This document shows positions 7,580 through 20,661 of a DNA stretch of 64,000 bases, piece by piece. The position numbers and the translations under genes were made by a program. The stretch's first letter is position 1. Each line of letters begins with the position of its first letter. A model generated the notes under the pieces. That model was given only the letters and a program-made list of their open reading frames with translations, did no database searches and was not told the DNA's origin. The stretch is from Actinoplanes sp. M2I2 (GTDB lineage Bacteria > Actinomycetota > Actinomycetes > Mycobacteriales > Micromonosporaceae), in assembly GCF_023544445.1 (NCBI RefSeq), contig NZ_JALPVJ010000009.1, positions 124,001 through 188,000 of the forward strand, written 5' to 3'.

Positions 7580-8344
7580 ATGGGACCGCCCGGCAACCGA
7601 CGCGCTCCCGTACACGCTGTCGTCGACCTCGGAACGGCCGAACTGCGCCCCGACCCGGCCCGGCAGCACGGGTGGACCGTGCTGGTCGACGGGGTCGCCC
7701 AGTCGTACGTGGATCTGGCCGACCCGGAGCACCTGGAGTTCCCGTACGCGAAAGAGCTGGGACGGGTGGTGCGGTCGCGGCGGCGGCACTCGGTGCTGCA
7801 TCTGGGCGGCGGCGGGCTGACGATGCCCCGGCTGATCGCGCATCTCTGGCCGGCCGCCCGGCAGCGGGTCGTCGAGCGCGACGCCGGGCTGGTGACGCTG
7901 GTCGAGCGGTTCCTGCCGATCCCGTCGTCGATCACCGTCGAGGTCGGCGAGGCCGGCCGCAGCGTCGACCGGGCGACCGGCTACGACCTGATCATCCTGG
8001 ACGTGTTCGAGGGTGCGGCGATGCCGGCCAGCGTGTCGTCGGCGGGCTTCGCCGCGAAGCTCCGGGGAGCCCTGGTGCCGGACGGTTTGCTGGTGGTCAA
8101 CCTGACCGACGTGCCGCCGCTCGCGCACACCCGCGTCCAGGCCGCGACGATCCGGTCCGCCTTCGCCGACGTGGCTCTGCTGGGGCCGGCGGCGGTGCTG
8201 CGGGGCCGACGCGCGGGAAACATCATTTTGCTGGCCGGTAACGTGCCGATGATCAAAATCGGCAAGGATGAGCGGATCATCGACGGGACCGGATTGGCGG
8301 ATTTCATCGGGGGCGCGAGGCCTCGCCTGGATGAGCCGGGCTGA
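7580..8344 (+). CDS. Spermidine/spermine-synthase-like Rossmann-fold protein
   Basis: 254 residues. The nucleotide-binding glycine loop VLHLGGGGLTMPRL, the acidic residue of the next strand (RVVERDAGLV) and DLIILDVFEG match the spermidine-synthase/SAM-methyltransferase fold. The N-terminal tetramerisation part is reduced to a short strand region (WTVLVDGVAQSYVDLADP), as in many actinobacterial members of unknown substrate, so polyamine synthesis should not be assumed. The start ATG is preceded by a -10 element at the spacing of a leaderless mRNA. It lies upstream of glgE, separated by 127 bp. Confidence 0.75.
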   Translation: MGPPGNRRAPVHAVVDLGTAELRPDPARQHGWTVLVDGVAQSYVDLADPEHLEFPYAKELGRVVRSRRRHSVLHLGGGGLTMPRLIAHLWPAARQRVVERDAGLVTLVERFLPIPSSITVEVGEAGRSVDRATGYDLIILDVFEGAAMPASVSSAGFAAKLRGALVPDGLLVVNLTDVPPLAHTRVQAATIRSAFADVALLGPAAVLRGRRAGNIILLAGNVPMIKIGKDERIIDGTGLADFIGGARPRLDEPG

Positions 8345-8471
8345 CCCGGCTCCGGTAGGTTGAGCGCATCGGCACGCCACCGTTTGCGGCGCCTCCACAG
8401 CGGAGAAGTATGCCCTGACGGCGGTTTGAATTCGCCGAACCCGTCCGCGCCCTCAGATTACGGTGGAGATC

Positions 8472-10439
8472 ATGACCGGTCGCTTTCCCATCGAAGACGT
8501 GACGCCCTCGGTGTCGTGTGGCCGCTATCCGGCAAAGGCGGTCGTCGGCGAACTGGTGCCGGTCTCCGCCGTGTCCTATCGGGAAGGTCATAACGCGCTC
8601 GGCGTCAACGTGGTATGGCGCGGGCCCGACGGCGAGTCCGAGCCGTTCACCCGCCTGCGCCCGGGCGAGCCCGGCCTCGACCAGTGGCACGGGTTCATCC
8701 GCCCCGACCGGGTCGGCCGGTGGACGTTCACGGTGGAGGCGTTCGACGACCCCTACCGCACCTGGCGCCACGCGGTGGTGAAGAAGATCGGCGCCGGCCA
8801 GGGCCTCGAGGACCTCGCCAACGACCTGGCCGAGGGCGCCGACCTGCTCGACCTGGCCACCAAGATCGTCCCGCAGCACGACGAGGAGCGGGTGCGCGAC
8901 GCGGCCGCGGCCCTGCGCGACGAGCAGCGGTCGCTGTTCGCCCGGGTCTCCCCCGCCCTCGACCTCGAGGAGCTGCTCTGGCACAACCCGGTGCGCCAGC
9001 TGGTCACGACCACCCGGTCGTACGCGATCTGGGTCGACCGCGAGCGCGCGCTCTACTCGGCCTGGTACGAGTTCTTCCCCCGCTCGGAGGGCGCCGAGGT
9101 CGGCCCGGACGCGACCCCGATCAGGCACGGCACGTTCGCCACCGCGGCCGAGCGGATCCCGGCGGTCGCCGCCATGGGCTTCAACGTGCTCTACCTGCCG
9201 CCGATCCACCCGATCGGCAAGATCAACCGGAAGGGCCGCAACAACACGCTGGTGGCCCGGCCCGAGGACGTCGGCTCGCCGTGGGCGATCGGCTCCGACG
9301 AGGGCGGTCACGACGCGATCCACCCGCAGCTGGGCACGCTGGACGACTTCAAGGCCTTCATCGCCACCGCCGAGCAACACGGCCTCGAGATCGCCATGGA
9401 CCTGGCCCTGCAGGCCGCCCCCGACCACCCGTGGGTGAAGTCGAACCCCGAGTTCTTCACCCGGCGGGCCGACGGCACCATCGCGTACGCCGAGAACCCG
9501 CCCAAGAAGTACCAGGACATCTACCCGATCAACTGGGACAACGACTACAAGGCGCTGCGCGAGGAGGTCTATCGCGTCGTCATGCACTGGGTGAACACCG
9601 GCGTCAAGATCTTCCGGGTCGACAACCCGCACACCAAGGCGCTGAACTTCTGGCAGTGGCTGATCGCCAAGGTCAAGGAGACCAACCCCGAGGTGCTGTG
9701 GCTGGCCGAGGCGTTCACCCGCCCGGCCATGATGAACGGGCTCGGCAAGGTCGGCTTCACCCAGTCGTACACGTACTTCACCTGGCGCACCACGGCCTGG
9801 GAGATGCGCGAGTACATGGAAACGCTGCTCACCACGATCGACTGGATGCGCCCCAACTTCTGGCCCAACACCCCCGACATCCTGCACGAGTCGCTGCAGA
9901 ACGGCGGGCCGCCGATGTTCAAGATTCGCGCGGTACTGGCAAGCATGCTCACGCCGTCGTGGGGCATGTATGCCGGGTACGAGCTCTTCGAGCACGTTCC
10001 GCGGCCGGGCGCCGAGGAGTACATCGACAACGAGAAGTTCGAGCTGAAGCCGCGCGACTGGGCCGCTGCGGAGCGGTCCGGCCGGTCACTGGCGCCGTAC
10101 ATCACCCGGCTCAACCGGATCCGCGACGAGAACCCCGCGTTGCACTGGCTCCGGAACCTCAAATTCCACGACATCGACAACGGGGCACTGCTGTGCTTCT
10201 CGAAGCGTGACCCCGACACCGATAACACGGTTCTTGTCGTCGTCAGCTTCGACTCGACGACCGTGCAGTGGGGCAACACCGTGCTGAACATGCCGGAACT
10301 CGGCCTGGACTGGCACGACCGGTTCACGGTGGTCGACCAGATCACCGGAGCCACGTACGAGTGGGGGCAGCACAACGCCGTGCGGATCGATCCGTACGTC
10401 GAGCCGGCGCACGTCTTCGTGATCCAGCCGGCTAGTTAA
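8472..10439 (+). CDS. glgE: Alpha-1,4-glucan:maltose-1-phosphate maltosyltransferase
   Basis: 655 residues, GH13 subfamily 3. It transfers maltosyl units from maltose-1-phosphate to the non-reducing end of alpha-glucan in the cytoplasm. The GlgE N-terminal signature VTPSVSCGRYPAKAVVGE is present; the catalytic nucleophile is Asp384 in KIFRVDNPHTKALNFW and the acid/base Glu413 in VLWLAEAFTRP. The phosphate-binding loop region (PPKKYQDIYPINWDND) is intact. ATG at 8472 was chosen over an in-frame GTG nine bases upstream because GGTGGAG precedes it and homologues start here. First gene of glgE-treS-pep2-glgB. Confidence 0.96.
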   Translation: MTGRFPIEDVTPSVSCGRYPAKAVVGELVPVSAVSYREGHNALGVNVVWRGPDGESEPFTRLRPGEPGLDQWHGFIRPDRVGRWTFTVEAFDDPYRTWRHAVVKKIGAGQGLEDLANDLAEGADLLDLATKIVPQHDEERVRDAAAALRDEQRSLFARVSPALDLEELLWHNPVRQLVTTTRSYAIWVDRERALYSAWYEFFPRSEGAEVGPDATPIRHGTFATAAERIPAVAAMGFNVLYLPPIHPIGKINRKGRNNTLVARPEDVGSPWAIGSDEGGHDAIHPQLGTLDDFKAFIATAEQHGLEIAMDLALQAAPDHPWVKSNPEFFTRRADGTIAYAENPPKKYQDIYPINWDNDYKALREEVYRVVMHWVNTGVKIFRVDNPHTKALNFWQWLIAKVKETNPEVLWLAEAFTRPAMMNGLGKVGFTQSYTYFTWRTTAWEMREYMETLLTTIDWMRPNFWPNTPDILHESLQNGGPPMFKIRAVLASMLTPSWGMYAGYELFEHVPRPGAEEYIDNEKFELKPRDWAAAERSGRSLAPYITRLNRIRDENPALHWLRNLKFHDIDNGALLCFSKRDPDTDNTVLVVVSFDSTTVQWGNTVLNMPELGLDWHDRFTVVDQITGATYEWGQHNAVRIDPYVEPAHVFVIQPAS

Positions 10440-10471
10440 CAAGTACCTGCGGGTGGGTAGGTGGGAACCTG

Positions 10472-12228
<1,757 letters not shown>

Positions 12229-12232
<4 letters not shown>

Positions 12233-13548
12233 CGTTGCCTTTCGCCGAATGGCTGCCCCTGCAGCGGTGGTACGCCGGAAAATCCCGCACCCTGTCGTCG
12301 GTCAAGGAGGCGTCGAGCACGGCGCTCGACGACAACCTCGACCTGGTACTGATCGACGTGGAGTACACCGACGGCAGCTCCGAGCGGTACCAGGTGATCG
12401 TGGCCTGGGAGTCCGGCCCGATCATCGAGTACAGCGAGGTCGCGACGATCGGCACCGACGGTGACCGGACGGGCTACGACGCCCTGTACGACACCGCCGC
12501 CGCGCGCAAGCTGCTCGGTCTGATCGCCGCCGGTGGCACCCACGGGGACGTCTCGTTCGAGCCCGAGCCGGGCGCGACCTTCCCGGTCGAGGCGTGGCCA
12601 CGGGTCTTCGACTCCGAGCAGAGCAACACGAGCGTCATCTTCGAGCAGGACGCGATCCTTAAGGTCTTCCGCCGCGTCTCGCCCGGCATCAACCCGGACG
12701 TCGAGCTCAACCGGGTGCTCGGGCGGCGGGACAACCCGCACGTGGCCCGGCTGCTCGGCTCGTTCCAGACCACCGAGAGCGGCGAGCCCTGCCCCCTCGG
12801 CATGGTCACGGCGTACGCGGGCAACTCGGCCGAGGGCTGGGCGATGGCCACGGCCTCGGCGCGAGACCTGTTCGCGGACGCCGAGATGCGCGCCGACGAG
12901 GTCGGCGGCGACTTCCAGGGTGAGTCCTACCGGCTGGGCGAGGCGGTCGCGGCCGTGCACGCCGACCTGGCCGAGGCGCTCGGCTCCGGCCCGTCGGTGT
13001 TCCCGGTCGACGCCATGCTGGCCCGGTTGCGCGGCGCGGCCCAGGCGGTCGCCGAGATCCAGCAGTACGTCCCGTCGATCGAGGCCCGGTTCCGCGACCT
13101 CGACGGCGTACCGGTCGACGTGCAGCGCGTGCACGGCGACCTGCACCTGGGCCAGGTGCTGCGGGTGCCCGCGGGCTGGCTCCTGATCGACTTCGAGGGC
13201 GAGCCCGGCATGCCGCTCGATCAGCGCCGCCTGCCCGACTCGCCGCTGCGCGACGTGGCCGGGGTGCTCCGCTCGTACGAGTACGCGGCCTACCAGCTGC
13301 TGGTCGACCAGGACGACGACGAGCACCTGGCCGCGCGGGCCCGCGAGTGGGTCGACCGCAACCGGGCCGCCTTCTGCGACGGCTACGCCAACGTGGCCGG
13401 CGTCGACCCGCGGGAGCAGGGCTCGCTGCTCTCGGCCTACGAACTCGACAAGGCGGTCTACGAGGCCGCGTACGAAGCCCGGCACCGGCCCGGATGGCTG
13501 CGCATCCCGCTGCGGTCCATCGCGCGCCTGGTCAGCCAAGACGTCTAA
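12229..13548 (+). CDS. pep2: Maltokinase (ATP:maltose 1-phosphotransferase)
   Basis: 439 residues. Phosphorylates maltose to maltose-1-phosphate, the donor used by GlgE. The N-terminal maltokinase cap (FAEWLPLQRWYAGKSR) and the aminoglycoside-kinase-like C-lobe are both present: catalytic Asp304 in VHGDLHLGQ, and metal-binding Asp321 with Glu323 in LIDFEGEP, followed by RDVAGVLRSYEYAAY. The start ATG at 12229 overlaps the treS stop (ATGA) and follows GGAG. The gene is also known as mak. Confidence 0.95.
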
Positions 13549-13561
13549 GGAGATCCCCCTC

Positions 13562-15721
<2,160 letters not shown>

Positions 15722-15734
15722 TCCGTCGCGGCGA

Positions 15735-15752
15735 CTGTCGCGAAGGCGACAG
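15735..15752 (+). terminator. Small hairpin after glgB
   Basis: CTGTCGC (15735-15741) and GCGACAG (15746-15752) form a 7-bp perfect stem with a GAAG loop, 13 bp past the glgB stop. There is no U-tract. It may be a weak terminator or an RNA-stability element. Confidence 0.4.
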
Positions 15753-15794
15753 GCGTCTTCAACCGTTCGACCTTCGTCAATAGGTTCGGGTAAA

Positions 15795-15819
15795 GCCCGC
15801 CGGGGTCACCCTGGCGGGC
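15795..15819 (+). terminator. GC-rich hairpin between glgB and the HExxH-family gene
   Basis: GCCCGCC (15795-15801) pairs with GGCGGGC (15813-15819), followed by a G-U pair and GGG/CCC, closing a TCA loop: an 11-pair stem. It lies 30 bp before the next start codon, so it may terminate the glg transcript or act in the 5' leader of the following gene. Confidence 0.5.
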
Positions 15820-15849
15820 CGGACCAGACGGAGGTGTACGCCCATCACC

Positions 15850-17556
15850 ATGGACGTACCGGTGGAGAACAACGCCGACGTGCTGGTGCGGGACCTCGGC
15901 ACGGGCTTCGGATCGCCCGCCGGCCTGGCCCGGCTGGCCGCCGGTCAGCGGCAGAAGCGCAAGGTGCAGCTGAGGATGCTGCTCGACGACGCGGCCGGCA
16001 TCGAGCGTTCCGGGCTGGCCGAGGCCGCCCGGCACGTCACCGACGAGGTGCTCGACCACCCGAACCTGGGCGTCTGGCTGACGCACTGCCTTCGCCGGCT
16101 CGCCCGCCCGGACGACGGTGACGTGCCGCTCTGGGCCGACCTGGGCTACCTGGGCTGGCTGCGGGCCGCCCGGTTCATCACGTCGCGTCAGGCCGGCAGC
16201 GTCGAGGTCGTCGTCCGCGACGGCGCCGTCATGCTGCCCGGGCTGGGCCTGGCCCGGCTCGCCGCGCCGGGCACGCACGGCTCGGCCACGCTGTCCGGCC
16301 GGTTCGAGTTCACCATGGGCGACACCCGGCTGCTGGTGCGCGACCCCGGCGGCGAGGCCGACGAGCGGTGGCTGCCGCTGCGCAAGCTGGGCACCACCTA
16401 CTCGACCTTGCGGACGATCCACCTCGATGATCTCGACCCGTTCCGGGACCTCTCCGACCCGTACACCGGGGCGCAGCCGACCGCCCCTCCCCCGCGGCTG
16501 ACGGCGGCGCAGGCGGCCGCCTGGTCCCGGGCCTTCCTGGGCGCGCTGGAGATCCTCCGGCGGCAGTACGAGGGCTACTCGGCCGGCATCGACGAGGTGC
16601 TGCGCACGGTGGTGCCGCTGACCGCCGAGCCGCTGACCGCCGAGCCGATGGCCGACGGGGTCAGCACCACCTCGCCGCACGCCTACGGCGCGGTGACCAT
16701 GAGCGCCGCGGGTGGGCCGCACCAGTTCGCGCTCACGCTGATCCGTCAGTGCCAGCACGCCAAGCTGAGCGCGCTGACCGACCAGGTCGAGCTGCAGAAA
16801 CCGTCGACCGTCAGCGACCTGTACGCGCCCTGGCGCGACGACCCGCGGCCGCTGTCCGGCCTGCTGCAGGGCATCTACGCACACCTCGGGGTGGCCGACT
16901 TCTGGCGCACCTCCCGGCGCGAGGCGGGCGCCCGGTCGCTGACGGCCGACGTCGAGTTCGCCCGCCGCCGCGCCCAGGTGCGCCAGGCCCTGCTCGTGGC
17001 GGCCGCGTCGCCGCTGCTCACCGACGCCGGGACGGCCTTCGTCACCGCGATGGGCCGGGCGATCCGGCACTGGTCCTCCGAGGACGTCCCCGGCCACCTC
17101 GAGTCGCTCGCCCGCGAGTCGTCGGCCGGGCACCTGGTGGCGTGGCGGGTGCGCAACATGACCGTCGACGTCACCGGCCTGCACGAACGCCGGCTCGCCG
17201 GCCTGCCCCCGGGCCCGTTGCCCGAGTCGGTCGTGGTGCCGGCCGCCGACGTGCCGGCGCCCACCCGGCTGCCGGTCGGCCACCTCAAGCTCAACCGGGC
17301 CGCCGGGGTGGAGCCCGGCCCGGACACCCCGGCGTCCGACGTGGCCTACGCCGACGGCGACTATGAACGGGCGCTGGCGCTCTACACCGCCTCGCCGGAC
17401 AGCCCCGAGTCCTGGGCCGGCGTGGCGCTCTGCCTGCGCCACCTGGCCGACGAGGAGACAGTCGCCGCGCTCTTCCGGCGCCCCGAGCTGGTCGCCGCGC
17501 TGCACCGGGCCGCGCCGGGCGACATCACCGGGCTCACCACCTGGCTCGCCACCTGA
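15850..17556 (+). CDS. aKG-HExxH-type peptide beta-hydroxylase family protein with degenerate metal motif
   Basis: 568 residues. The block from about 270 to 370, with HAKLSALTDQVEL, LYAPWRDDPRPLSGLLQGIYAHLGVADFWR, is the signature of the HEXXH-motif family (found alone or fused to FxsB radical-SAM enzymes in RiPP clusters, and reported as alpha-ketoglutarate-dependent peptide hydroxylases). In this protein the expected His-Glu-x-x-His reads Arg299-Gln300-Cys301-Gln302-His303, so the first His and the Glu are lost. The rest of the protein is intact and not frameshifted. No FxsA-like precursor or radical-SAM gene is nearby. GGAGG lies 15 nt before the ATG, rather far. It follows glgB by 128 bp, with two hairpins between. 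Confidence 0.75.
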   Translation: MDVPVENNADVLVRDLGTGFGSPAGLARLAAGQRQKRKVQLRMLLDDAAGIERSGLAEAARHVTDEVLDHPNLGVWLTHCLRRLARPDDGDVPLWADLGYLGWLRAARFITSRQAGSVEVVVRDGAVMLPGLGLARLAAPGTHGSATLSGRFEFTMGDTRLLVRDPGGEADERWLPLRKLGTTYSTLRTIHLDDLDPFRDLSDPYTGAQPTAPPPRLTAAQAAAWSRAFLGALEILRRQYEGYSAGIDEVLRTVVPLTAEPLTAEPMADGVSTTSPHAYGAVTMSAAGGPHQFALTLIRQCQHAKLSALTDQVELQKPSTVSDLYAPWRDDPRPLSGLLQGIYAHLGVADFWRTSRREAGARSLTADVEFARRRAQVRQALLVAAASPLLTDAGTAFVTAMGRAIRHWSSEDVPGHLESLARESSAGHLVAWRVRNMTVDVTGLHERRLAGLPPGPLPESVVVPAADVPAPTRLPVGHLKLNRAAGVEPGPDTPASDVAYADGDYERALALYTASPDSPESWAGVALCLRHLADEETVAALFRRPELVAALHRAAPGDITGLTTWLAT

Positions 17557-18044
17557 TCCTGCGCAGCCGCCTCCTCGCGTTGCGGGGCGCAGCCGGGACG
17601 GGCCGGCCACTGACGCCGCAACCAGCATCCCGCTGCGAGGTCCACATCGTCACCAGATCAAGCCGTCCCAGCAGCGCAACCGCTGAAGAAGACCTCGACC
17701 ACCCGATGACCGCGCCGCACGGGTCGAGACTCACGTGCGGGGCGGCTTCGAGACGGGACGACGCGCATCTTCCCGAAAAGCTAAAGTGCGGGCATCCCGG
17801 CGCGTTGGAGTCCCGTGACCTTGGTGAGGCTCAACCGACGGACCGGCTGGACCCCGCCCACCAGCGTCCCGCCGGCCGAGCCGAAGCAACCCAGCTCATC
17901 GCCCGCACACCAGAACCGGCTGACAGCCCGGCCACGCTCACCGCCGCTCCAGCGGAATGCGGGCGGCGGCACGCAGCCATTCACCGGGTCGAACTCCGGC
18001 CCAGCCGACGGCGTTCCACCGGTTCCTGATCGAGAGGGAAAATA
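17557..18044. other. 488-bp gap with no supported gene
   Basis: Open frames exist on both strands but none has a ribosome binding site, a recognisable domain or actinobacterial codon-position bias. The stretch is less GC-rich than its surroundings. A GAGAGGGA ribosome binding site for the aldo/keto reductase is at the right end. Confidence 0.6.
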
Positions 18045-18827
18045 GTGCCGCATATCAGTACTGGACGGATCGGGTTCGGGGCGATGCAGCTGCCGACGTC
18101 GCCGGACGAGCGGGCGTCGTCGGTCGCGGTCCTGCGGCGGGCCGTCGAGCTGGGCGTTCCGCTGATCGACACGGCGTACCTGTACGGCGGCGGCGCCAAC
18201 GAGGAGCTCATCGCCGCGGCCCTCCACCCGTACCCCGAAGAGGTCGTCGTCACGACGAAGGTGGGCGTGTCCGGCTCAGGGGCGCTGAGCGACTGGCGGC
18301 TGGACGGCCGGCCCGACTCGCTGCGCCGGCAGGTGGACGGCTGCCTGACCCGGTTGCGTGTCGAGCGGATATCGCTGCTGCAGCTGCACCGGGTCGATCC
18401 CGACGTGCCGCTGGCCGACCAGGTCGGCGCCCTGGCCGAGCTGGCCGCCGAGGGCAAGGTGGAGCGGATCGGGCTGTCGGAGGTCACCGTGGATCAGCTC
18501 GACGAGGCTCGCACGATCGTCGACATCGCCACCGTGCAGAACCGCTACAACCTGCTCGACCGGACGCACGAGCCCGTGCTGCGGGCCTGCACCCGGCTCG
18601 GCATCGCCTTCCTGCCGTGGCGCCCGCTGGCGCACGACGGCGGGGAGGTCGACGCGGTCGCCGCCGAGCTCGGCGCCACCCCGGCCCAGGTCGTGCTGGC
18701 CTGGCTGCTGACCCGCTCCCCCGTCATGCTGCCCATTCCCGGCACCGCGAGCCTGGCCCACCTCGAGGACAACGTGGCCGCCGGGACCGTACGCCTCACC
18801 GCTGAGCAGCAGTCCCGGTTGGAGTGA
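18045..18827 (+). CDS. Aldo/keto reductase
   Basis: 260 residues, a shortened TIM-barrel aldo/keto reductase that uses NADPH to reduce carbonyl compounds. The catalytic tetrad is visible: Asp42 and Tyr47 in DTAYLYG, Lys72 in TTKVG, and His115 in LQLHRVDPD. The cofactor-binding end (PVMLPIPGTASLAHLEDN) is present. The start is GTG at 18045 after GAGAGGGA. Substrate unknown. A remnant acetyltransferase gene lies just downstream on the other strand. Confidence 0.88.
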   Translation: MPHISTGRIGFGAMQLPTSPDERASSVAVLRRAVELGVPLIDTAYLYGGGANEELIAAALHPYPEEVVVTTKVGVSGSGALSDWRLDGRPDSLRRQVDGCLTRLRVERISLLQLHRVDPDVPLADQVGALAELAAEGKVERIGLSEVTVDQLDEARTIVDIATVQNRYNLLDRTHEPVLRACTRLGIAFLPWRPLAHDGGEVDAVAAELGATPAQVVLAWLLTRSPVMLPIPGTASLAHLEDNVAAGTVRLTAEQQSRLE

Positions 18828-18845
18828 GCCGTGGTTCCCGGCGAG

Positions 18846-18977
18846 CTAGTTGAAGTGGGCGGCCGTCGTCTCGGCGGTGCCGGGGGCGCCGGTCAGCCGG
18901 CGAACGGTGTGCTCGTCCTCGCCGGCGTTGTGCGCCTCAATGTCCTCGTCTGTCAGAGCTCGCAGCGTGATCCTCAT
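18846..18977 (-). pseudogene. N-terminal remnant of a GNAT acetyltransferase gene
   Basis: ATG at 18977 opens a 43-codon frame: MRITLRALTDEDIEAHNAG, EDEHTVRRLTGAPGTAE, then stop. This is the conserved beginning of a GNAT family found in actinobacteria (an RxLTxxDxxAHNAGEDExTVRxLTG pattern), which normally continues for over 100 residues. Nothing resembling the acetyl-CoA-binding part follows; the aldo/keto reductase gene begins immediately beyond. It is therefore most likely a truncated gene. Confidence 0.6.
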
Positions 18978-19164
18978 TCGAGGACCACAGGGAGCCGCTA
19001 GCAGTGCACGACAGTGATATTTGAAGCCCTTCGCGGCATCAGGCCGTTCCAGGTAGCCGAGATCTTCGATACATACGAGATCGACTCAGCCGTAGCGGGC
19101 GATGGCCTTGGCAGGCATTGTCTCGTCGGCCGCTTCTCCGAGCTGATAGATCAATAGGACGGCG
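18978..19164. other. AT-richer intergenic stretch, possible gene debris
   Basis: This stretch is visibly poorer in GC than the flanks. On the minus strand one frame overlapping the SDR stop codon reads LLIYQLGEAADETMPAKAIARYG before a stop; it looks protein-like but has no start of its own and no family I can name. Together with the GNAT fragment next to it, this suggests a deletion scar. Confidence 0.35.
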
Positions 19165-19950
19165 TCATCGTGATGACCATCCGCCGTCCGAAGCGATGGT
19201 CTGACCAGTGACCCAGTCCGCTTCGTCGCTCACCAGCCAGGCGACCAGACGCGCGGTGTCGGCTGGTGTGCTCCAGCGCCCGCCGGGGCTCAGCCGGCTC
19301 ACCTCGGCCCGGAGGTCATCGTCGGCGTAGCCGGTGTCGTTGGGCCCCGGGTTGATGCAATTGACGGTTATACCGCGGGGCATCAGGTGCGTCGCGAGAG
19401 TGCGGGTGAGCTCGTGCAGTGCCGCCTTGGAAGCGATATAGGGAAGCTCGCCAGGCATGGCGCCGTGGTACTGCCCCGAGGTCATCCACAGCACGCGCCC
19501 GCCGGATAGCGTGTCGTCATGCTGGGCAGCGAATGCCTGGGCCAGGAGAAGCGCTGCCCGGGTGTTGACGGCGTAGCTCAGGTCGAGCTCGTCAGCCGTC
19601 AGATCCTCCAGCGACTGGTTGACACCCCGGGCGTGGTTCACCACCAAGGCATCGACATGCCCGAACGCTTTTCGGGCAGCGCTGATCAGGGCGGCCGGAG
19701 CGTCGGAATCGGCAAGATCGGCCGAGAAGTGCTCGACCCGGCCGCCGGCCTGACGAAGTTCGTCGACAAGCGCCTCAGGGCCGCCGGGATCCGCGCCCCA
19801 GGGCTGCTCGGCGTCGTGCGGAGCCCAGGAATGCAGAAACACAACGGCACCGTCCGCAACCAGCCTCCGGGCGATGGCTGCTCCGATCGCGATCCGGCGA
19901 CTCGCGCCGGTCACGACCACGACCCGGTCTTGCAACGATGGCACAGACAC
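19165..19950 (-). CDS. Short-chain dehydrogenase/reductase
   Basis: 261 residues from GTG at 19950 (a second GTG lies two codons later). Rossmann loop TGASRRIAIGAAIA (from 14) in place of the plain TGxxxGxG, catalytic Ser158 (TSGQ), Tyr171 and Lys175 (LPYIASKAA), and the C-terminal ITVNCINPGPNDTGY segment that closes the cofactor site. The usual NNAG turn reads NHARG. Probably an NAD(P)H-dependent oxidoreductase of the 3-oxoacyl-ACP-reductase-like group; substrate unknown. The intergenic region of 135 bp to the divergent GNAT gene must contain both promoters. Confidence 0.83.
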   Translation of the reverse strand: MSVPSLQDRVVVVTGASRRIAIGAAIARRLVADGAVVFLHSWAPHDAEQPWGADPGGPEALVDELRQAGGRVEHFSADLADSDAPAALISAARKAFGHVDALVVNHARGVNQSLEDLTADELDLSYAVNTRAALLLAQAFAAQHDDTLSGGRVLWMTSGQYHGAMPGELPYIASKAALHELTRTLATHLMPRGITVNCINPGPNDTGYADDDLRAEVSRLSPGGRWSTPADTARLVAWLVSDEADWVTGQTIASDGGWSSR

Positions 19951-20085
19951 CGCTTCATCGTCGCCGTACGGCCCTCGATGCGCGACCGAGTATGCACGCC
20001 CTGACCGGGGAATCCCGCCGTCACCGGGGAAATCTCGTGCCGCGACCGGAGCGGCTCGGCCGGGACGGTGAGCGAGGATGGACCC

Positions 20086-20598
20086 ATGGATCGGTTGCCG
20101 GCCGTGACTCTCGTGCCGTTCACCGCGGAGCTGGTGCAGGTGTGGTTCACCGACACCGAGGTCGGGCGGTGGCTCGGCGGCCCCGACTGGCCGGCCCGGG
20201 CCCTGCGCCTGCGGGGGCACGGCATCGGCGAGATCTACCGGGGGCGGCGGGTGCTGCGCGACCACACCTGGGTCGCGCTGGACAGCCACGGCGATCCGGT
20301 GGCCCTCACCGGGGGCGACGTCTACGACCCCGGGCCCGAGCTGGGTCTGGCCTACGTCGTCGACCCGGCCCGGTGGCGGCAGGGATACGGGACCGCGACC
20401 CTGCTCGCCCTGATCGAGCACCCGGCGGTGGCCGACGTCGCCGTCTTCACCGCGGGCATCGAACCGGCCAACGTGGCCAGCAGCCGGTGCGCGGCGGCGG
20501 CCGGTTTCCGCCCCGACGATCCCGAGCCCGACTTCGAGGGCATCGTCCACCACGTGCTGCGGCGTCATCCGGATGACCATGGCGGCGCGGTCGGTTAG
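20086..20598 (+). CDS. GNAT-family N-acetyltransferase
   Basis: 170 residues. The acetyl-CoA-binding region is recognisable: LGLAYVVDPARWRQGYGTATLLALIEHP (R-x-x-G-x-G/A loop as RWRQGYGTA), and the C-terminal NVASSRCAAAAGF motif typical of GNAT proteins. ATG at 20086 was chosen (GAGGATGGACCC upstream); a GTG at 20068 in frame is an alternative. Acceptor substrate unknown. Confidence 0.78.
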   Translation: MDRLPAVTLVPFTAELVQVWFTDTEVGRWLGGPDWPARALRLRGHGIGEIYRGRRVLRDHTWVALDSHGDPVALTGGDVYDPGPELGLAYVVDPARWRQGYGTATLLALIEHPAVADVAVFTAGIEPANVASSRCAAAAGFRPDDPEPDFEGIVHHVLRRHPDDHGGAVG

Positions 20599-20661
20599 CT
20601 TCGCCGGAATGGCACCTCCCGACGAGAAGAAGATCCGATCCGCCGGAGGGGACTTGTCCGG

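Noticed and set aside
17557..18044. FxsA-type RiPP precursor gene near the HExxH-family protein
   Set aside because: Searched both strands by eye for a short frame ending in the F-x-S type core; none found here or upstream of 15850.
17580..18045. Open frames in the gap before the aldo/keto reductase (about 76 to 149 codons)
   Set aside because: Pro/Arg/Ser-rich without domain, no ribosome binding site, poor third-position GC.
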